41,380 nt of DNA. Source: Thermoguttaceae bacterium. GTDB lineage: Bacteria > Planctomycetota > Planctomycetia > Pirellulales > Thermoguttaceae. The DNA lies in the NCBI GenBank assembly GCA_017557195.1, contig JAFZAL010000070.1:1-41380 (forward strand). The letters run 5' to 3'. The notes beneath the pieces were generated by a model, which saw nothing but the letters and a program-made list of their open reading frames with translations, searched no databases and was not told the DNA's origin. Both the position numbers and the translations under genes were made by a program. Positions 31,001 through 38,641 of this stretch are shown one piece after another. Position 1 is the stretch's first letter, and each line of letters starts with the position of its first letter.

Positions 31001-33201
31001 TCTTCCAGAACTTTTTGTCTTTCCTCGCCAGTCGTTTTGGAAATTTGCTGTTCTTTGTCGCGGCGCTTCGCCTGAACCTGATCGTATTCCTGCTGATTTT
31101 GACACAGCTTGTCAATATCGCAAACGCGAATATCGGACGGCGTCATAATAACCGCTTCTTTCTGATTAACGCTCAACGGAATGTAGCTGTTTTGCGATTT
31201 CAACGACATGAGCTGTTGATCAAGCTGACCGTCTGACAGATTGACAACATACGTATCGGACGACTGAACGGGAGTATAGAACGCTTTATTATCCATCAGA
31301 TGGAGCTGATAGCCTTTTTGAACCGAACCGCTGTTGTAAGCGTTGTTCAAATTGCTCAGTTCATACCGAAAATCGCCGCTGTTGCTGATAATAAAGAAGG
31401 AAGAACGACGGCTCTGAACGCTCGGCGTATTGAACCCCCACAGCAATCTGCGCTGACGCAAATCAATGCAAACCAGAGAAGAACCGGATATCGGGCATAC
31501 AATAATTCCATTCTCATAAATCGGCGTTAAGTTGTTCATTCTGTCCGTCAACGAATTTTGAGAATCGCCCAGCGTCTGAGACCAGAGAACTTTCCCCGTT
31601 GCGCTGTCCAGTTCATAAAAGACAACCGAAGCCGCTGACGTTTCCCCAATAACAAACAGCTTGCCGTTGATAATCAGAGGCGCGCCCAAAAAAGTTGTTG
31701 AGTCAAGCGCTTTATCGGCGCCGGAACCGTAACTGACCGTTGCTGAACCAACGTGCCATTTCAACTTGCCTGTGTTAATATCGTACGCCGCCAGACGATT
31801 GGATGTAAAAGAGCCTAAATTCGAACGGGATACAATGACGCCTGATGAAGAATGGGGCGTCATGATCCCCTGCATAATGCGTTCTTTCCAGATGTCTTCA
31901 ATTGCGTAGACGTTTTTCTCGTCTGCGCGAAGCGCTCCGAATGTAAAATCGTATTTTGAACGAAGGACAAGCGCGCTGTACAAAAACTGTGACAACGACT
32001 TTCTTTCGTACTCGCCAAAACGATCCCATTGTCTCTGAATCTCTGGCGAAAAATCGGCAGACGAATCCCACAGGCGCTTTCCGGTTTGAAGATCGACCGC
32101 AGTCAGACCAAACGCCGTTCTGAAAAATACGCGATTCCCGCTTACGGCAGGTTCAAAAGAACTCATCCAGGCGTTATACAGGTTTGAATTGCTGGACAAG
32201 GCTTTCGCGCCGTTATCAATAAACGTTTGAACCAGCGTTTCCAACATGGGATTTGTATACGTCGGAGCCGTCCAGCGCGGCAGCGTAAACGGCTCTGCCG
32301 ACGGATAAGGGCAGTCTGATTTCTGAGTCTTTTCAGCAAACGCAGCAAGATATTTTTCAAGCTGTTCAAGGTTTTCAAATCCCGTCATCTGCTTGTCTTC
32401 GACGGTCCAGTCTACTCGCGCCAATCGCTGACGAAGCTGAGTAACCAGTTCGCGCCGCTGAACGTCCTGACCAGACAGAATCAAACTGTTGAGCCATAAA
32501 ACGGAAAACGCAGGTTCAAATTTCTGTCGGACGCCCGGCGTATTGGCAAGGGAATCGAAAAGCGAAACCGCAGAAGCCGCCTGACCGTCGTTGAGAAGAA
32601 TCAGTCCGGATAAAAAAGACGCTTTATATCCCGCTTCCGTATGGAAATAATCGCGGCTTACCATCAGAAGACGATCAAGACTTCCAGATTGAACCGCTGC
32701 GTCGAGAGCCTTTTGAGCTTCCGTTCCTACTATCAGTTCAGACGCCTGTCGCGCTTCCTCTGGCGCTTGCGCCAAAATGTTTTGAATGTACGTTTTGAGG
32801 GAAATCAGACTTGTCGGACCGGCAGGCTTCGGCGTTTGCCCGGCAGGAGGATTTGCGGAATCGGAATTCTCGTCTGATTTCTCATTCGTCTCTTCTGAAA
32901 TGGATTTGTCTCGATTGACGCAAATAAACGAATCTTCCTCCGATTTGAGAATATCCCAAAGAATCCGAACGCTCTCTGAATAACGTTTTTCCTCCATAAG
33001 GGTTACGGCGGTTTTCAGACGCTGAATCGTCTCTCGCGGAGTTTGAATCAGGTTATTATCAGGACTGCCGTTCTGAATAGCGCCATTGTTAACAATCTGT
33101 ATGGGACCGCCGCCGTTGATAATTATCTGAGACTGCGCCGTCTGGTAAACGGCTGCGTTGAACAAAAAAAACAAAAAAACAAATCGTGTTATATTTTTCA
33201 T
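28024..33201 (-). CDS. Giant secreted PQQ-like beta-propeller protein
   Basis: From ATG 33199-33201 (a TTG at 33210 is less likely) the product is about 1725 residues with a signal peptide (MKNITRFVFLFFLFNAAVYQ). The region at about 340-640 has PQQ-like propeller blades (LTAVDLQTGKRLWDS, LAAYDINTGKLKWHV, YELDSATGKVLWSQ, LVCIDLRQRRLLWGF). A coiled coil (KRRDKEQQISKTTGEERQKV onward) sits near 715-760. A helical solenoid, possibly TPR-like, spans about 850-1110. A second propeller set follows (AALDAATGRMRWKRK, EQKILWELE, KFDRDGKPLWKE, KSSGQVWKYQ), interrupted by a second coiled coil, and the chain ends in a Glu/Lys coil. Such proteins are typical of planctomycete exported scaffolds. No catalytic site is visible. 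The final stop is the first TAG of a heptamer array. Confidence 0.85.
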   Translation of the reverse strand: MKNITRFVFLFFLFNAAVYQTAQSQIIINGGGPIQIVNNGAIQNGSPDNNLIQTPRETIQRLKTAVTLMEEKRYSESVRILWDILKSEEDSFICVNRDKSISEETNEKSDENSDSANPPAGQTPKPAGPTSLISLKTYIQNILAQAPEEARQASELIVGTEAQKALDAAVQSGSLDRLLMVSRDYFHTEAGYKASFLSGLILLNDGQAASAVSLFDSLANTPGVRQKFEPAFSVLWLNSLILSGQDVQRRELVTQLRQRLARVDWTVEDKQMTGFENLEQLEKYLAAFAEKTQKSDCPYPSAEPFTLPRWTAPTYTNPMLETLVQTFIDNGAKALSSNSNLYNAWMSSFEPAVSGNRVFFRTAFGLTAVDLQTGKRLWDSSADFSPEIQRQWDRFGEYERKSLSQFLYSALVLRSKYDFTFGALRADEKNVYAIEDIWKERIMQGIMTPHSSSGVIVSRSNLGSFTSNRLAAYDINTGKLKWHVGSATVSYGSGADKALDSTTFLGAPLIINGKLFVIGETSAASVVFYELDSATGKVLWSQTLGDSQNSLTDRMNNLTPIYENGIIVCPISGSSLVCIDLRQRRLLWGFNTPSVQSRRSSFFIISNSGDFRYELSNLNNAYNSGSVQKGYQLHLMDNKAFYTPVQSSDTYVVNLSDGQLDQQLMSLKSQNSYIPLSVNQKEAVIMTPSDIRVCDIDKLCQNQQEYDQVQAKRRDKEQQISKTTGEERQKVLEEYSKLTEQYNKLEEERRAAITTIPFPDSSRVIGRAFEFGGSLFIPLSNKTLVEFSLSKREFVNTLKAPDEKSFGTVSLFSDKVFSQNYDRLDCYDVKQFVENQLQNKGGDTVRTLLATGYMAWEKDDIETAAKNFRLAADSAPKSCLPLLKALGVSVLKKDYSQFESLMDAFQPAFADEQGRIVLAQYKIESSLKQDKILDCLDTLEPIMDDTVNSKLKQCTVDEIEWSLSADRGVWIGSVLEKIYKTASDEQKSAVEQWAAKRLDVPQKERTINWLTHQLDFFRVLPVASELQKELYQAYVSSNMLSQAELVLRQKRLDSVANPEQIAAAWAEQALLIQKCAPEDSAKIFKQLNSLYPNVACCNGKTADEYVKSLGESSPVYKEYSQNAKWPQNEIDIALNKEMRQPIIQTGSDNKKLFTNENVFLDGSTVRRSSNTRQNLMVFDRFGRNKMTLSPDLITQSGRIIYQRTDMNTEAPWYSAEHLFFISDRVGQMTAINFLVRPGLLWSKDFEQEKLGDEDQDPYVLIRKANQPDPKYSSDVNKFSGVFGNIVFTQLEDGSFAALDAATGRMRWKRKLQSNESVAFVDDDYFYTAKNNKLLDSEGNVFGGIQEVRGDRYSIYTGIHDENIRLPYSRSTVTSKGVISIESIYESSTQKQINRIKLCSVREQKILWELEADFNSVPVYLKSLNVLYRSNVSAGRVQIIDADTGRIIVDDVFEVMTQEERDKIVENVNNLKKRIEEENKKYAEEEKDDPKKRDERIRRQSREGKTEDLLPESYSESAAKNFFDGIDVFSDGNPQGDFYLIVRSGFGYTRKQRMNCKQFSPTRGILLPKAKIYKFDRDGKPLWKEPLLVDDQYFYFDLPSASPFLVLGCNRTTRDKNNTSHTDYEFLFVDKSSGQVWKYQGKNSIGAFHLVCDPDEQKIEVVISTKESLILSFTDKSIPADAPKEIQLYTAEEKAALAKKKEELEKEKEKLEKEKEAAGENDPFDE

Positions 33202-33297
33202 GGGTTTCAAATCTGCAACTTTCAGTAAATCAGGGATTGTCCAATCGCCTTATGGGCAATATCAATATCCACAATTAAAAATATCCCTTCATCTATC

Positions 33298-33326
33298 ATT
33301 GTAATATAAATAGAAATCAATGTCAA
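33298..33326 (-). promoter_or_regulatory. Putative promoter of the PQQ-repeat gene
   Basis: On the minus strand, TTGACA (33326-33321) and TACAAT (33303-33298) are separated by 17 bases. Transcription would start near 33291, about 90 bases before the gene. It is a full consensus -35 with optimal spacing. Confidence 0.7.
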
Positions 33327-33427
33327 GCAGGAGCCATAAATATCCAGAAAAAAAGGTTCTTCCCCTCAAACTCCCCTTTCCAAAAAACTTTAACAAGGAA
33401 TAATTCTTAGTATTTTCAATAACGTAA

Positions 33428-33498
33428 GCGACCAACGGGAGCGGGTATTGGCAAACGCGCGGCAGCGCGGACTGGGAGCGGCGCCTCGCCGCCCCCCT
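33428..33498. repeat. GCGACCAACGGGAGCGG repeat, copy 1
   Basis: GCGACCAACGGGAGCGG, then a variable stretch, CGCGCGGCAGCGCGG and GGGAGCGGCGCCTCGCCGCC. CGCGC/GCGCG and GCGGCG/CGCCGC form two hairpins. The second copy is at 39785-39858. This copy ends at the -35 hexamer of the leuS promoter. Confidence 0.75.
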
Positions 33499-33525
33499 TG
33501 ACAGAAAAGGCAAACTAAATAGAAT
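33498..33525 (+). promoter_or_regulatory. Putative leuS promoter
   Basis: TTGACA (33498-33503) and TAGAAT (33520-33525) are 16 bases apart. The expected start near 33532 is only about three bases before the leader ATG at 33535, so the leader would be leaderless or nearly so. Confidence 0.65.
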
Positions 33526-33534
33526 ATATATTAA

Positions 33535-33591
33535 ATGATTACTAAAAACGAACTTCCCCTGCTGCCATTGTTACTAACCGCGTTGAATTGA
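33535..33591 (+). CDS. Leucine-rich leader peptide upstream of leuS
   Basis: An 18-codon frame, MITKNELPLLPLLLTALN, ending with TGA at 33589-33591. Seven of 18 codons are leucine (CTT, CTG, CTG, TTG, TTA, CTA, TTG), including three in a row. It begins directly after a predicted promoter and is followed by a strong intrinsic terminator (33627-33668) and then leuS. The bases overlapping its stop (33590-33604) can pair with the ascending arm of the terminator. This is the layout of a ribosome-mediated attenuator, in which leucyl-tRNA shortage stalls the ribosome in the leader. Not supported by any Shine-Dalgarno; expression is inferred. Confidence 0.7.
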   Translation: MITKNELPLLPLLLTALN

Positions 33592-33641
33592 CAACGTTTG
33601 GCTTTACGGAAGTTATGCCTATATCTAAGCCTGCGATTGTC
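33590..33641 (+). promoter_or_regulatory. Putative antiterminator pairing
   Basis: GACAA at 33590-33594 pairs with TTGTC at 33637-33641, and GGCTT at 33600-33604 pairs with AAGCC at 33627-33631. A 5-by-5 internal loop lies between the two helices. It competes with the terminator's left arm. CGTTG (33581-33585), in the leader's last codons, can instead pair with CAACG (33592-33596), giving a 1:2 pairing that would favour the terminator. Confidence 0.5.
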
Positions 33642-33668
33642 AAAGCGACGGTTGCAGGCTTTTTGTTT
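33627..33668 (+). terminator. Attenuator-type intrinsic terminator before leuS
   Basis: Bases 33627-33641 pair with 33647-33661 over 15 positions (three G-U), loop AAAGC, followed by TTTTTGTTT. It lies between the leader peptide and leuS, 37 bases before the start codon. There is no upstream gene on this strand that would need it, so it makes sense only as a conditional terminator. Confidence 0.85.
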
Positions 33669-33698
33669 CCCCACATTTTCTTTTTTATTTAATTTATT

Positions 33699-36389
33699 AT
33701 GCGATACAATCCCGCCGTTGTCGAGCCGAAATGGCAAGAATACTGGAAAGTCAATAACACGTTCGCGGTAGACGCTCATCTGCCCGAAGGCGCAAAGAAG
33801 AAATACGTTCTGGACATGTTCCCGTACCCGAGCGGAAACGGACTTCACGTCGGGCATCCGGAAGGGTATACGGCGACGGACATCGTTTGTCGATACAGCC
33901 GCATGAACGGGTTCTCGGTCATGCACCCGATGGGCTGGGATGCGTTCGGTCTGCCGGCGGAACAGTACGCCAAAAAGACCGGCATTCACCCGCGAATCAC
34001 CACGCACAAAAACATCGACCGGTTCCGCAGTCAGCTGCAGGCTCTTGGATTCTCGTACGACTGGAATCGCGAGCTGGCGACGACGGACGTCGATTATTTC
34101 CGCTGGACGCAGTTCATCTTTCTGGTTCTGTTCGACACGTGGTTTGACGCCGAACAGCAAAAGGGACGCCCGATTTCCGAACTCCCGATTCCGGAAGACG
34201 TCAAGGCGCAGGGTGACGAAGCCGTCAGACGGTATCAGGACGAACATCGTTTGGCGTATCAGTCTTACGCGCCGGTAAACTGGTGCGCGGAACTGGGTAC
34301 GGTTTTGGCGAACGAAGAGGTAATCGGAGGCGTTTCCGAACGAGGCGGGTTCCCGGTCGTCCGTATGCCCATGCGTCAATGGATGCTCCGCATTACCGCT
34401 TACGCTGACCGTCTGGAAAAAGACCTCGAACTGCTCAACTGGCCCGAAGGCGTCAAAGCCCTGCAGAGAAACTGGATCGGTCGTTCCATCGGCGCGGAAG
34501 TCGATTTTTACATCGGCGACAAGTCCAAGTACGAAGACTGGAAAGCGGCGCGCGCCCAGTCCGGGTTCCCGAAAAAGCCGGACGAAGATTCGCTGAGAAT
34601 CTATACAACGCGTCCTGACACGCTCTTTGGCGCAACGTACATGGTTATTTCGCCGGAACATCCTGCTGTTGACCGACTGACGACTCCCGAACAGGCGGCA
34701 GCTGTCAAGGCGTATCAGGAAGAAGCGGCTCACAAGAGCGAGATGGATAGAACGGATCTCAATAAAGACAAAACAGGCGTCTTTACGGGATTCTACGCCA
34801 TCAACCCGGTTAACGGCAAGCCGATTCCCGTCTGGATTGCAGACTATGTCCTGATTTCCTACGGCACCGGCGCCATTATGGCGGTACCCGCTCACGACAC
34901 CCGCGACTTCGACTTTGCGAAGAAGTTCGATCTGCCGATTATCCCGGTCGTTGACCCGCAGGTTACGTCCGAGGAAGACAAAAAGGCGAAAGAAGAACTC
35001 TTTGCCGGAACTGCTGCTTTCATTGCCGACGGCGTTGCAATTAACTCTGAACAGTTCAACGGAACGCCTACTGCAGAGTTCAAAAAGATTATTACGAAAT
35101 TCGTCGCTGACGGCGGATTTGGACGTCAGGCGGTTAACTACAAACTGCGCGACTGGCTGTTCTCCCGTCAGCACATCTGGGGCGAACCGTTCCCGATTCT
35201 CCACGAACTGGACGAAAACGGCAAACGCACCGGCTTGATGAGAATCGTCCCAGCGGACCAACTGCCTATCGATCTGCCGAAAATGGAGAAGTTCGACGTC
35301 TCCGAGCTGGCGAAAGAAGCGCTCCATACGTCGGAAACGCACGAACCGGAACCGCCGCTGTCACATGCGCCGGCGGAATGGCTGTATCAGGAAATCGACG
35401 GTAAAAAGTACATCCGAGAAACCAACACGATGCCGCAATGGGCGGGCTCCTGCTGGTATTATCTGAGATACCTGGATCCGAAAAACGACAAGGCGTTTGT
35501 CGACCCGGAAATCGAAAAAGCCTGGATGCCGGTTGACTTGTACATCGGAGGCGCGGAACATGCGGTTCTGCACCTGCTCTACGCCCGATTCTGGCATAAA
35601 GTCCTGTACGACCGCGGATACGTTTCCACAAAAGAACCTTTCCAGCGGCTGGTTAATCAGGGCATGATTCTGGGCGAAAACGGCGAAAAGATGTCCAAAT
35701 CCCGCGGCAACGTTATCAACCCGGACGACGTCGTTGCAGAGCATGGCGCTGACTCGCTTCGTCTGTACGAAATGTTCATGGGCCCGCTGGAAGTCGTCAA
35801 ACCGTGGTCGGAAACGGCTGTCGGAGGCGTTCACAACTTCCTCGGACGAGTCTGGCGTCTGGTCGTTGACGAAGAAGCGGACGGAACGGAACTCTGCTCT
35901 GCGGTTCAGGACGTCTCCTGTACAGAAGAACAGCGACGCGTCCTGCACAAAACGATCAAAGCGGTTACGCAAGATATTGACAACATGGCGTTTAACACGG
36001 CGATTTCCCGAATGATGGAGTTCACGAACTTCTTTACTCGAGAAACCGTCCGACCGAAAAAGGCTCTGGAACAGTTTGTCCTGCTGCTGTCCCCGTTCGC
36101 GCCGCATATTGCAGAAGAACTCTGGCAGGCGCTCGGACACGACAAGACGCTTGCGTACGAATCGTGGCCGACATGGGACGAATCGGCTCTGGTTGAATCG
36201 ACCAAAGACATCCCCGTTTCGATTAACGGCAAGATGAGAGCCGTTGTAACAGTCCCCGTCAACGCTGATAAAGACGCCATGCGCGCCGCTGCCGTCGCGG
36301 AAGAAAAAATCGCCAAACAACTCGAAGGGAAAACGATTGTCAAAGAGATTATCGTTCCCGGAAAGATGGTCAATTTTGTCGTAAAATAA
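33699..36389 (+). CDS. leuS: Leucyl-tRNA synthetase
   Basis: An 896-residue class I synthetase, the usual bacterial length. HVGH at 50-53 is the HIGH motif (after FPYPSGNGL). KMSKS is at 664-668. The CP1 editing domain is present ([20 protein letters not shown] near residue 303; [16 protein letters not shown] near 397). [19 protein letters not shown] is the conserved zinc-less LeuRS segment, and the anticodon-binding and C-terminal domains follow. It charges tRNA-Leu and clears misactivated amino acids. Start ATG 33699, with no strong Shine-Dalgarno. Expression is probably controlled by the leader peptide and terminator upstream. A heptamer array begins about 3 bases after its TAA. Confidence 0.98.
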   Translation: MRYNPAVVEPKWQEYWKVNNTFAVDAHLPEGAKKKYVLDMFPYPSGNGLHVGHPEGYTATDIVCRYSRMNGFSVMHPMGWDAFGLPAEQYAKKTGIHPRITTHKNIDRFRSQLQALGFSYDWNRELATTDVDYFRWTQFIFLVLFDTWFDAEQQKGRPISELPIPEDVKAQGDEAVRRYQDEHRLAYQSYAPVNWCAELGTVLANEEVIGGVSERGGFPVVRMPMRQWMLRITAYADRLEKDLELLNWPEGVKALQRNWIGRSIGAEVDFYIGDKSKYEDWKAARAQSGFPKKPDEDSLRIYTTRPDTLFGATYMVISPEHPAVDRLTTPEQAAAVKAYQEEAAHKSEMDRTDLNKDKTGVFTGFYAINPVNGKPIPVWIADYVLISYGTGAIMAVPAHDTRDFDFAKKFDLPIIPVVDPQVTSEEDKKAKEELFAGTAAFIADGVAINSEQFNGTPTAEFKKIITKFVADGGFGRQAVNYKLRDWLFSRQHIWGEPFPILHELDENGKRTGLMRIVPADQLPIDLPKMEKFDVSELAKEALHTSETHEPEPPLSHAPAEWLYQEIDGKKYIRETNTMPQWAGSCWYYLRYLDPKNDKAFVDPEIEKAWMPVDLYIGGAEHAVLHLLYARFWHKVLYDRGYVSTKEPFQRLVNQGMILGENGEKMSKSRGNVINPDDVVAEHGADSLRLYEMFMGPLEVVKPWSETAVGGVHNFLGRVWRLVVDEEADGTELCSAVQDVSCTEEQRRVLHKTIKAVTQDIDNMAFNTAISRMMEFTNFFTRETVRPKKALEQFVLLLSPFAPHIAEELWQALGHDKTLAYESWPTWDESALVESTKDIPVSINGKMRAVVTVPVNADKDAMRAAAVAEEKIAKQLEGKTIVKEIIVPGKMVNFVVK

Positions 36390-36391
36390 AA

Positions 36392-36450
36392 AGAGGCAAT
36401 AGGCAGTAGGCAGTAGGCAATAGTAAGATTGCTATTCCTACTGCCTTGCC
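36392..36450. repeat. Inverted heptamer array 11
   Basis: AGGCAATAGGCAGTAGGCAG units, short loop TAAGATT, then complementary CTATTCC/CTACTGCC. It directly follows leuS and may serve as its terminator-like hairpin, though there is no T-run. Confidence 0.85.
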
Positions 36451-36509
36451 TGTGTCAGCTAAGATATCGGTATTGATTGGATTGTTTTCATAAGCCATTT
36501 TCGTCCATC

Positions 36510-36764
36510 ATGATTTTATTTATTTGTGAACCGCCGGGTTTTTGGAATCATACAAAACCAGTGAACGTCCAGATTACAACTGTTAATGATTTTGACAATG
36601 ACGGAAAGCCGCGTCAGACTATTACAATTGAAACAGTTAATCCCGATAAAGAAAAACAAGAACGCGATCAAAAGATTGCCAAAAACATTTTGTTTTTTGG
36701 TCTTTGCTTTCTTGTCGCTTTTCTGTTTACTTACGCTATTTTATACGCTTGCGGGATACTCTAG
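36510..36764 (+). CDS. Small membrane protein, tandem paralogue A
   Basis: An 84-residue protein starting at ATG 36510; an in-frame TTG at 36477 is less likely. Residues about 16-55 are hydrophilic (VNVQITTVNDFDNDGKPRQT, then ITIETVNPDKEKQERDQ). One C-terminal membrane helix follows (NILFFGLCFLVAFLFTYAIL) and the end is ACGIL. It shares about half its residues with the next gene, in the same order, and the sequence upstream is related too. I recognise no family. The charged Asp/Lys/Glu region probably faces the cytoplasm. Confidence 0.65.
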   Translation: MILFICEPPGFWNHTKPVNVQITTVNDFDNDGKPRQTITIETVNPDKEKQERDQKIAKNILFFGLCFLVAFLFTYAILYACGIL

Positions 36765-36863
36765 GAAAAGGAGAATTATTACAAACTAACTTCAGCCTTG
36801 TCTGTATAGGCTAAGGCATCTATATCAATCATATTATATCAAAAGCCATAACATATACCTAAA

Positions 36864-37106
36864 ATGTCAAGAGGATCTCGTTGGGAAAACTATCGTAAAC
36901 CGCAAAACATAAAAATCACAACGGTTGATGAAATCGACGACAACGGTCGACCGCGTCAGACTGTTACAATAGAAACGGTTGATCCCGACAAGGAAAAGCG
37001 AGAACGCAACGAAAAGATTTCCAGGATTCTTTTATACGTTATTCTTTGCCTTGCCGGTGTTGGGCTAATTGCATACCATATTTTGCACGCTTGCGGGTTA
37101 GTCTAG
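36864..37106 (+). CDS. Small membrane protein, tandem paralogue B
   Basis: An 80-residue protein, a paralogue of the gene 100 bases upstream. Its motif IKITTVDEIDDNGRPRQTVT, then IETVDPDKEKRERNEKI, aligns with the other without gaps, and a C-terminal membrane helix (ILLYVILCLAGVGLIAYHIL) ends HACGLV. Both proteins end in an (A/H)CG(I/L)-type tail. Upstream DNA is also related (AAGGCATCTATATCAATC.. versus AAGATATCGGTATTGATTG..), so a unit of about 350 bases was duplicated. Function unknown. It is followed by one arm of a heptamer array facing xerC. Confidence 0.65.
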   Translation: MSRGSRWENYRKPQNIKITTVDEIDDNGRPRQTVTIETVDPDKEKRERNEKISRILLYVILCLAGVGLIAYHILHACGLV

Positions 37107-37115
37107 GAATATAAT

Positions 37116-37153
37116 ATCTACTCCCTATTCCCTACTCCCTATTCCCTAATTCC
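37116..37153 (-). repeat. Heptamer array 12, single arm
   Basis: On the minus strand this reads GAGAGGGAATTAGGGAATAG and further TAGGGAG units. It includes the xerC stop codon TAG (37146-37148). No opposite arm is visible on the left. Confidence 0.8.
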
Positions 37154-38060
37154 CTCTCGCTCTCGGGTGCGCTTTCTCGTAAGCGGCGCGGAGAGTGGCG
37201 GAACTGACGTGAGTGTAGATTTGCGTCGTCTGTAAATTGGCGTGCCCGAGCAGTTCCTGAACAGAACGAATGTCAGCGCCGTTGTCTAATAAATGGGTGG
37301 CGAACGAATGTCGCAGCGTGTGAGGCGACGTTCGATCGTCCAAGCCCGTCTGAGCTATGTACTTTTCCAACATTCGAGCGACGGAGCGGGTCGTCAAGCG
37401 CGTTCCAAACTTGTTCGTAAACAGCGGGACAGGCGCTCCTTCCGGGACGTTGACATTTCTCACTTCCAGCCAGTCCGCTATCGCGCGAAGGCAAAACGAC
37501 CCCAGCGGCGCGATGCGTTCTTTTTTCCCTTTTCCCAAGACGTGAATAATCTGCTGCGATTCGTCGACGTCGTCGTCTGACAGCGCAACCAACTCGCCAA
37601 CGCGGACGCCTGTACTGTACATCGTTTCGAGAATCGCCCTGTCGCGAATGCCGGCAACCGTTCCTTCCGGCGGAGCCATAAGAAGCTGATTGACCTCTTT
37701 TGTAGAAAGAAAATGCGGCAATCGTCTGTGCTGACGCGGATTTCTCAATGGAGCCGCCGGGTTCTGGTCGACGAGTTCTTCCCGCTGACAGAATTTGAAG
37801 AAACTTCTCAAAGACGCCAAACGCCGAGAAATGGTTGACGGCTCGAACTTCCGTTCATGAAGCCAGGAGACGTAGCCGCGCAAGAGCAAAGTCGATATTT
37901 TCGCAACATCGATATCGCGTCCGTTGTTTTTTTGTTTCAGATACTCGTTCAGAAGCGTCAAATCTTCCCGATAGCTCTTTTTCGTATAGTCCGATGCGTT
38001 GCGTTCTACATCCAGATACGATAAATAGGAGCCAATTGCGGAAGACAGAGCAGGCGTCAT
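37146..38060 (-). CDS. xerC: Tyrosine recombinase XerC/XerD-type
   Basis: A 304-residue recombinase. The N-terminal SAM-like core-binding domain is residues about 5-90. The catalytic domain contains R153 (STGVRVGEL), Lys near 177 (GKGKKERI), H247-x-x-R250 ([12 protein letters not shown]), H273 ([15 protein letters not shown]) and the nucleophile Y282. Length and motifs fit XerC/XerD, which resolve chromosome dimers at dif with a partner. Integrases are usually more diverged at the N-terminus, so a housekeeping Xer is likely; C versus D cannot be decided by eye. The natural end is ...AHPRA; the last residues RGN and the stop are repeat-derived. Confidence 0.9.
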   Translation of the reverse strand: MTPALSSAIGSYLSYLDVERNASDYTKKSYREDLTLLNEYLKQKNNGRDIDVAKISTLLLRGYVSWLHERKFEPSTISRRLASLRSFFKFCQREELVDQNPAAPLRNPRQHRRLPHFLSTKEVNQLLMAPPEGTVAGIRDRAILETMYSTGVRVGELVALSDDDVDESQQIIHVLGKGKKERIAPLGSFCLRAIADWLEVRNVNVPEGAPVPLFTNKFGTRLTTRSVARMLEKYIAQTGLDDRTSPHTLRHSFATHLLDNGADIRSVQELLGHANLQTTQIYTHVSSATLRAAYEKAHPRARGN

Positions 38061-38116
38061 GACGGTAAGCAGGCAACAACAGAAACCTGTGGGGGAAGGA
38101 AACGTGTTTAAAAAAA

Positions 38117-38141
38117 CAGCGCCTAATAGCAGGCGCCGTTT
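38117..38141. terminator. Intrinsic terminator for the minus-strand small gene
   Basis: GCGCCT (38119-38124) pairs with AGGCGC (38131-38136), loop AATAGC. On the minus strand the stem is followed by TGTTTTTTT, so it ends transcription of the gene at 38146 before xerC. Confidence 0.75.
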
Positions 38142-38145
38142 TAAA

Positions 38146-38379
38146 TTAATTGTTTTTTAACGTCGAAGCGTTAGCTCGGGCGGCAACTTCCATAGAGGTT
38201 GGCTCTTGACGAATCTTTTGGCTTAAAACCGCGGCATCGTACCACGTAAAGCTCAAATCCGGATTGGAAGCGTATCTGGCGAGCATCTTTAAGGTTTCGC
38301 TGCGGCTCTCGTCATCGAAAAGGAATACAAAGCGTTCCGTTCCTTTAACCAAAGCCAATACGTTAATTTCCTGATCCAC
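38146..38379 (-). CDS. Conserved hypothetical small protein, 77 residues
   Basis: I chose GTG 38377-38379, because TTGGAGAAT gives a clear ribosome site 9 bases upstream; the longer TTG start at 38394 is the ribosome site itself. The product begins [26 protein letters not shown]. This opening ([16 protein letters not shown]) resembles a small family I associate with planctomycetes. It has one hydrophobic strand and helical C-terminal parts; no membrane helix. It precedes xerC but a terminator separates them. Function unknown. Confidence 0.6.
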   Translation of the reverse strand: MDQEINVLALVKGTERFVFLFDDESRSETLKMLARYASNPDLSFTWYDAAVLSQKIRQEPTSMEVAARANASTLKNN

Positions 38380-38448
38380 AGTACTATTCTCCAAAAAAAT
38401 GATTGCTTATAAAGCGATACACGTTGTAAAATCGTCAAAGTTTGATCC

Positions 38449-38477
38449 TTGACCTTATTTTAATTTTATGCTATAAA
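38449..38477 (+). promoter_or_regulatory. Putative ispG promoter
   Basis: TTGACC (38449-38454) and TATAAA (38472-38477) are 17 bases apart. The start near 38485 gives a leader of about 155 bases that contains AT-rich inverted repeats (for example AAGGTTT/AAACCTT). Confidence 0.6.
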
Positions 38478-38641
38478 TAGTATACAACGTATTTTATACC
38501 CAAACTAAAAAATCGTGAAATTTTTCCGTTTTTCACAAAGGTATTATCGTCAAGGTTTACCTAACCGTTTAATTGAAACCTTTAAAAACGAAATTTCACA
38601 ATAAAATCAATCAATATTACGTCCAATTATACTAATTAGAG

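Noticed and set aside
33532..33698. T-box riboswitch before leuS
   Set aside because: No T-box consensus, no specifier loop or stem I is recognisable, and the leader is too short (about 165 bases); the Leu-rich mini-ORF explains the terminator better.
33531..35342. 603-codon open frame on the minus strand, antisense to leuS
   Set aside because: It overlaps a full, unmistakable LeuRS on the plus strand and shows no domain. Its Arg/Phe/Val-rich composition is what GC-skewed codons give on the opposite strand.
35361..36320. 319-codon minus-strand frame inside leuS
   Set aside because: Shadow of leuS, with the same biased composition.
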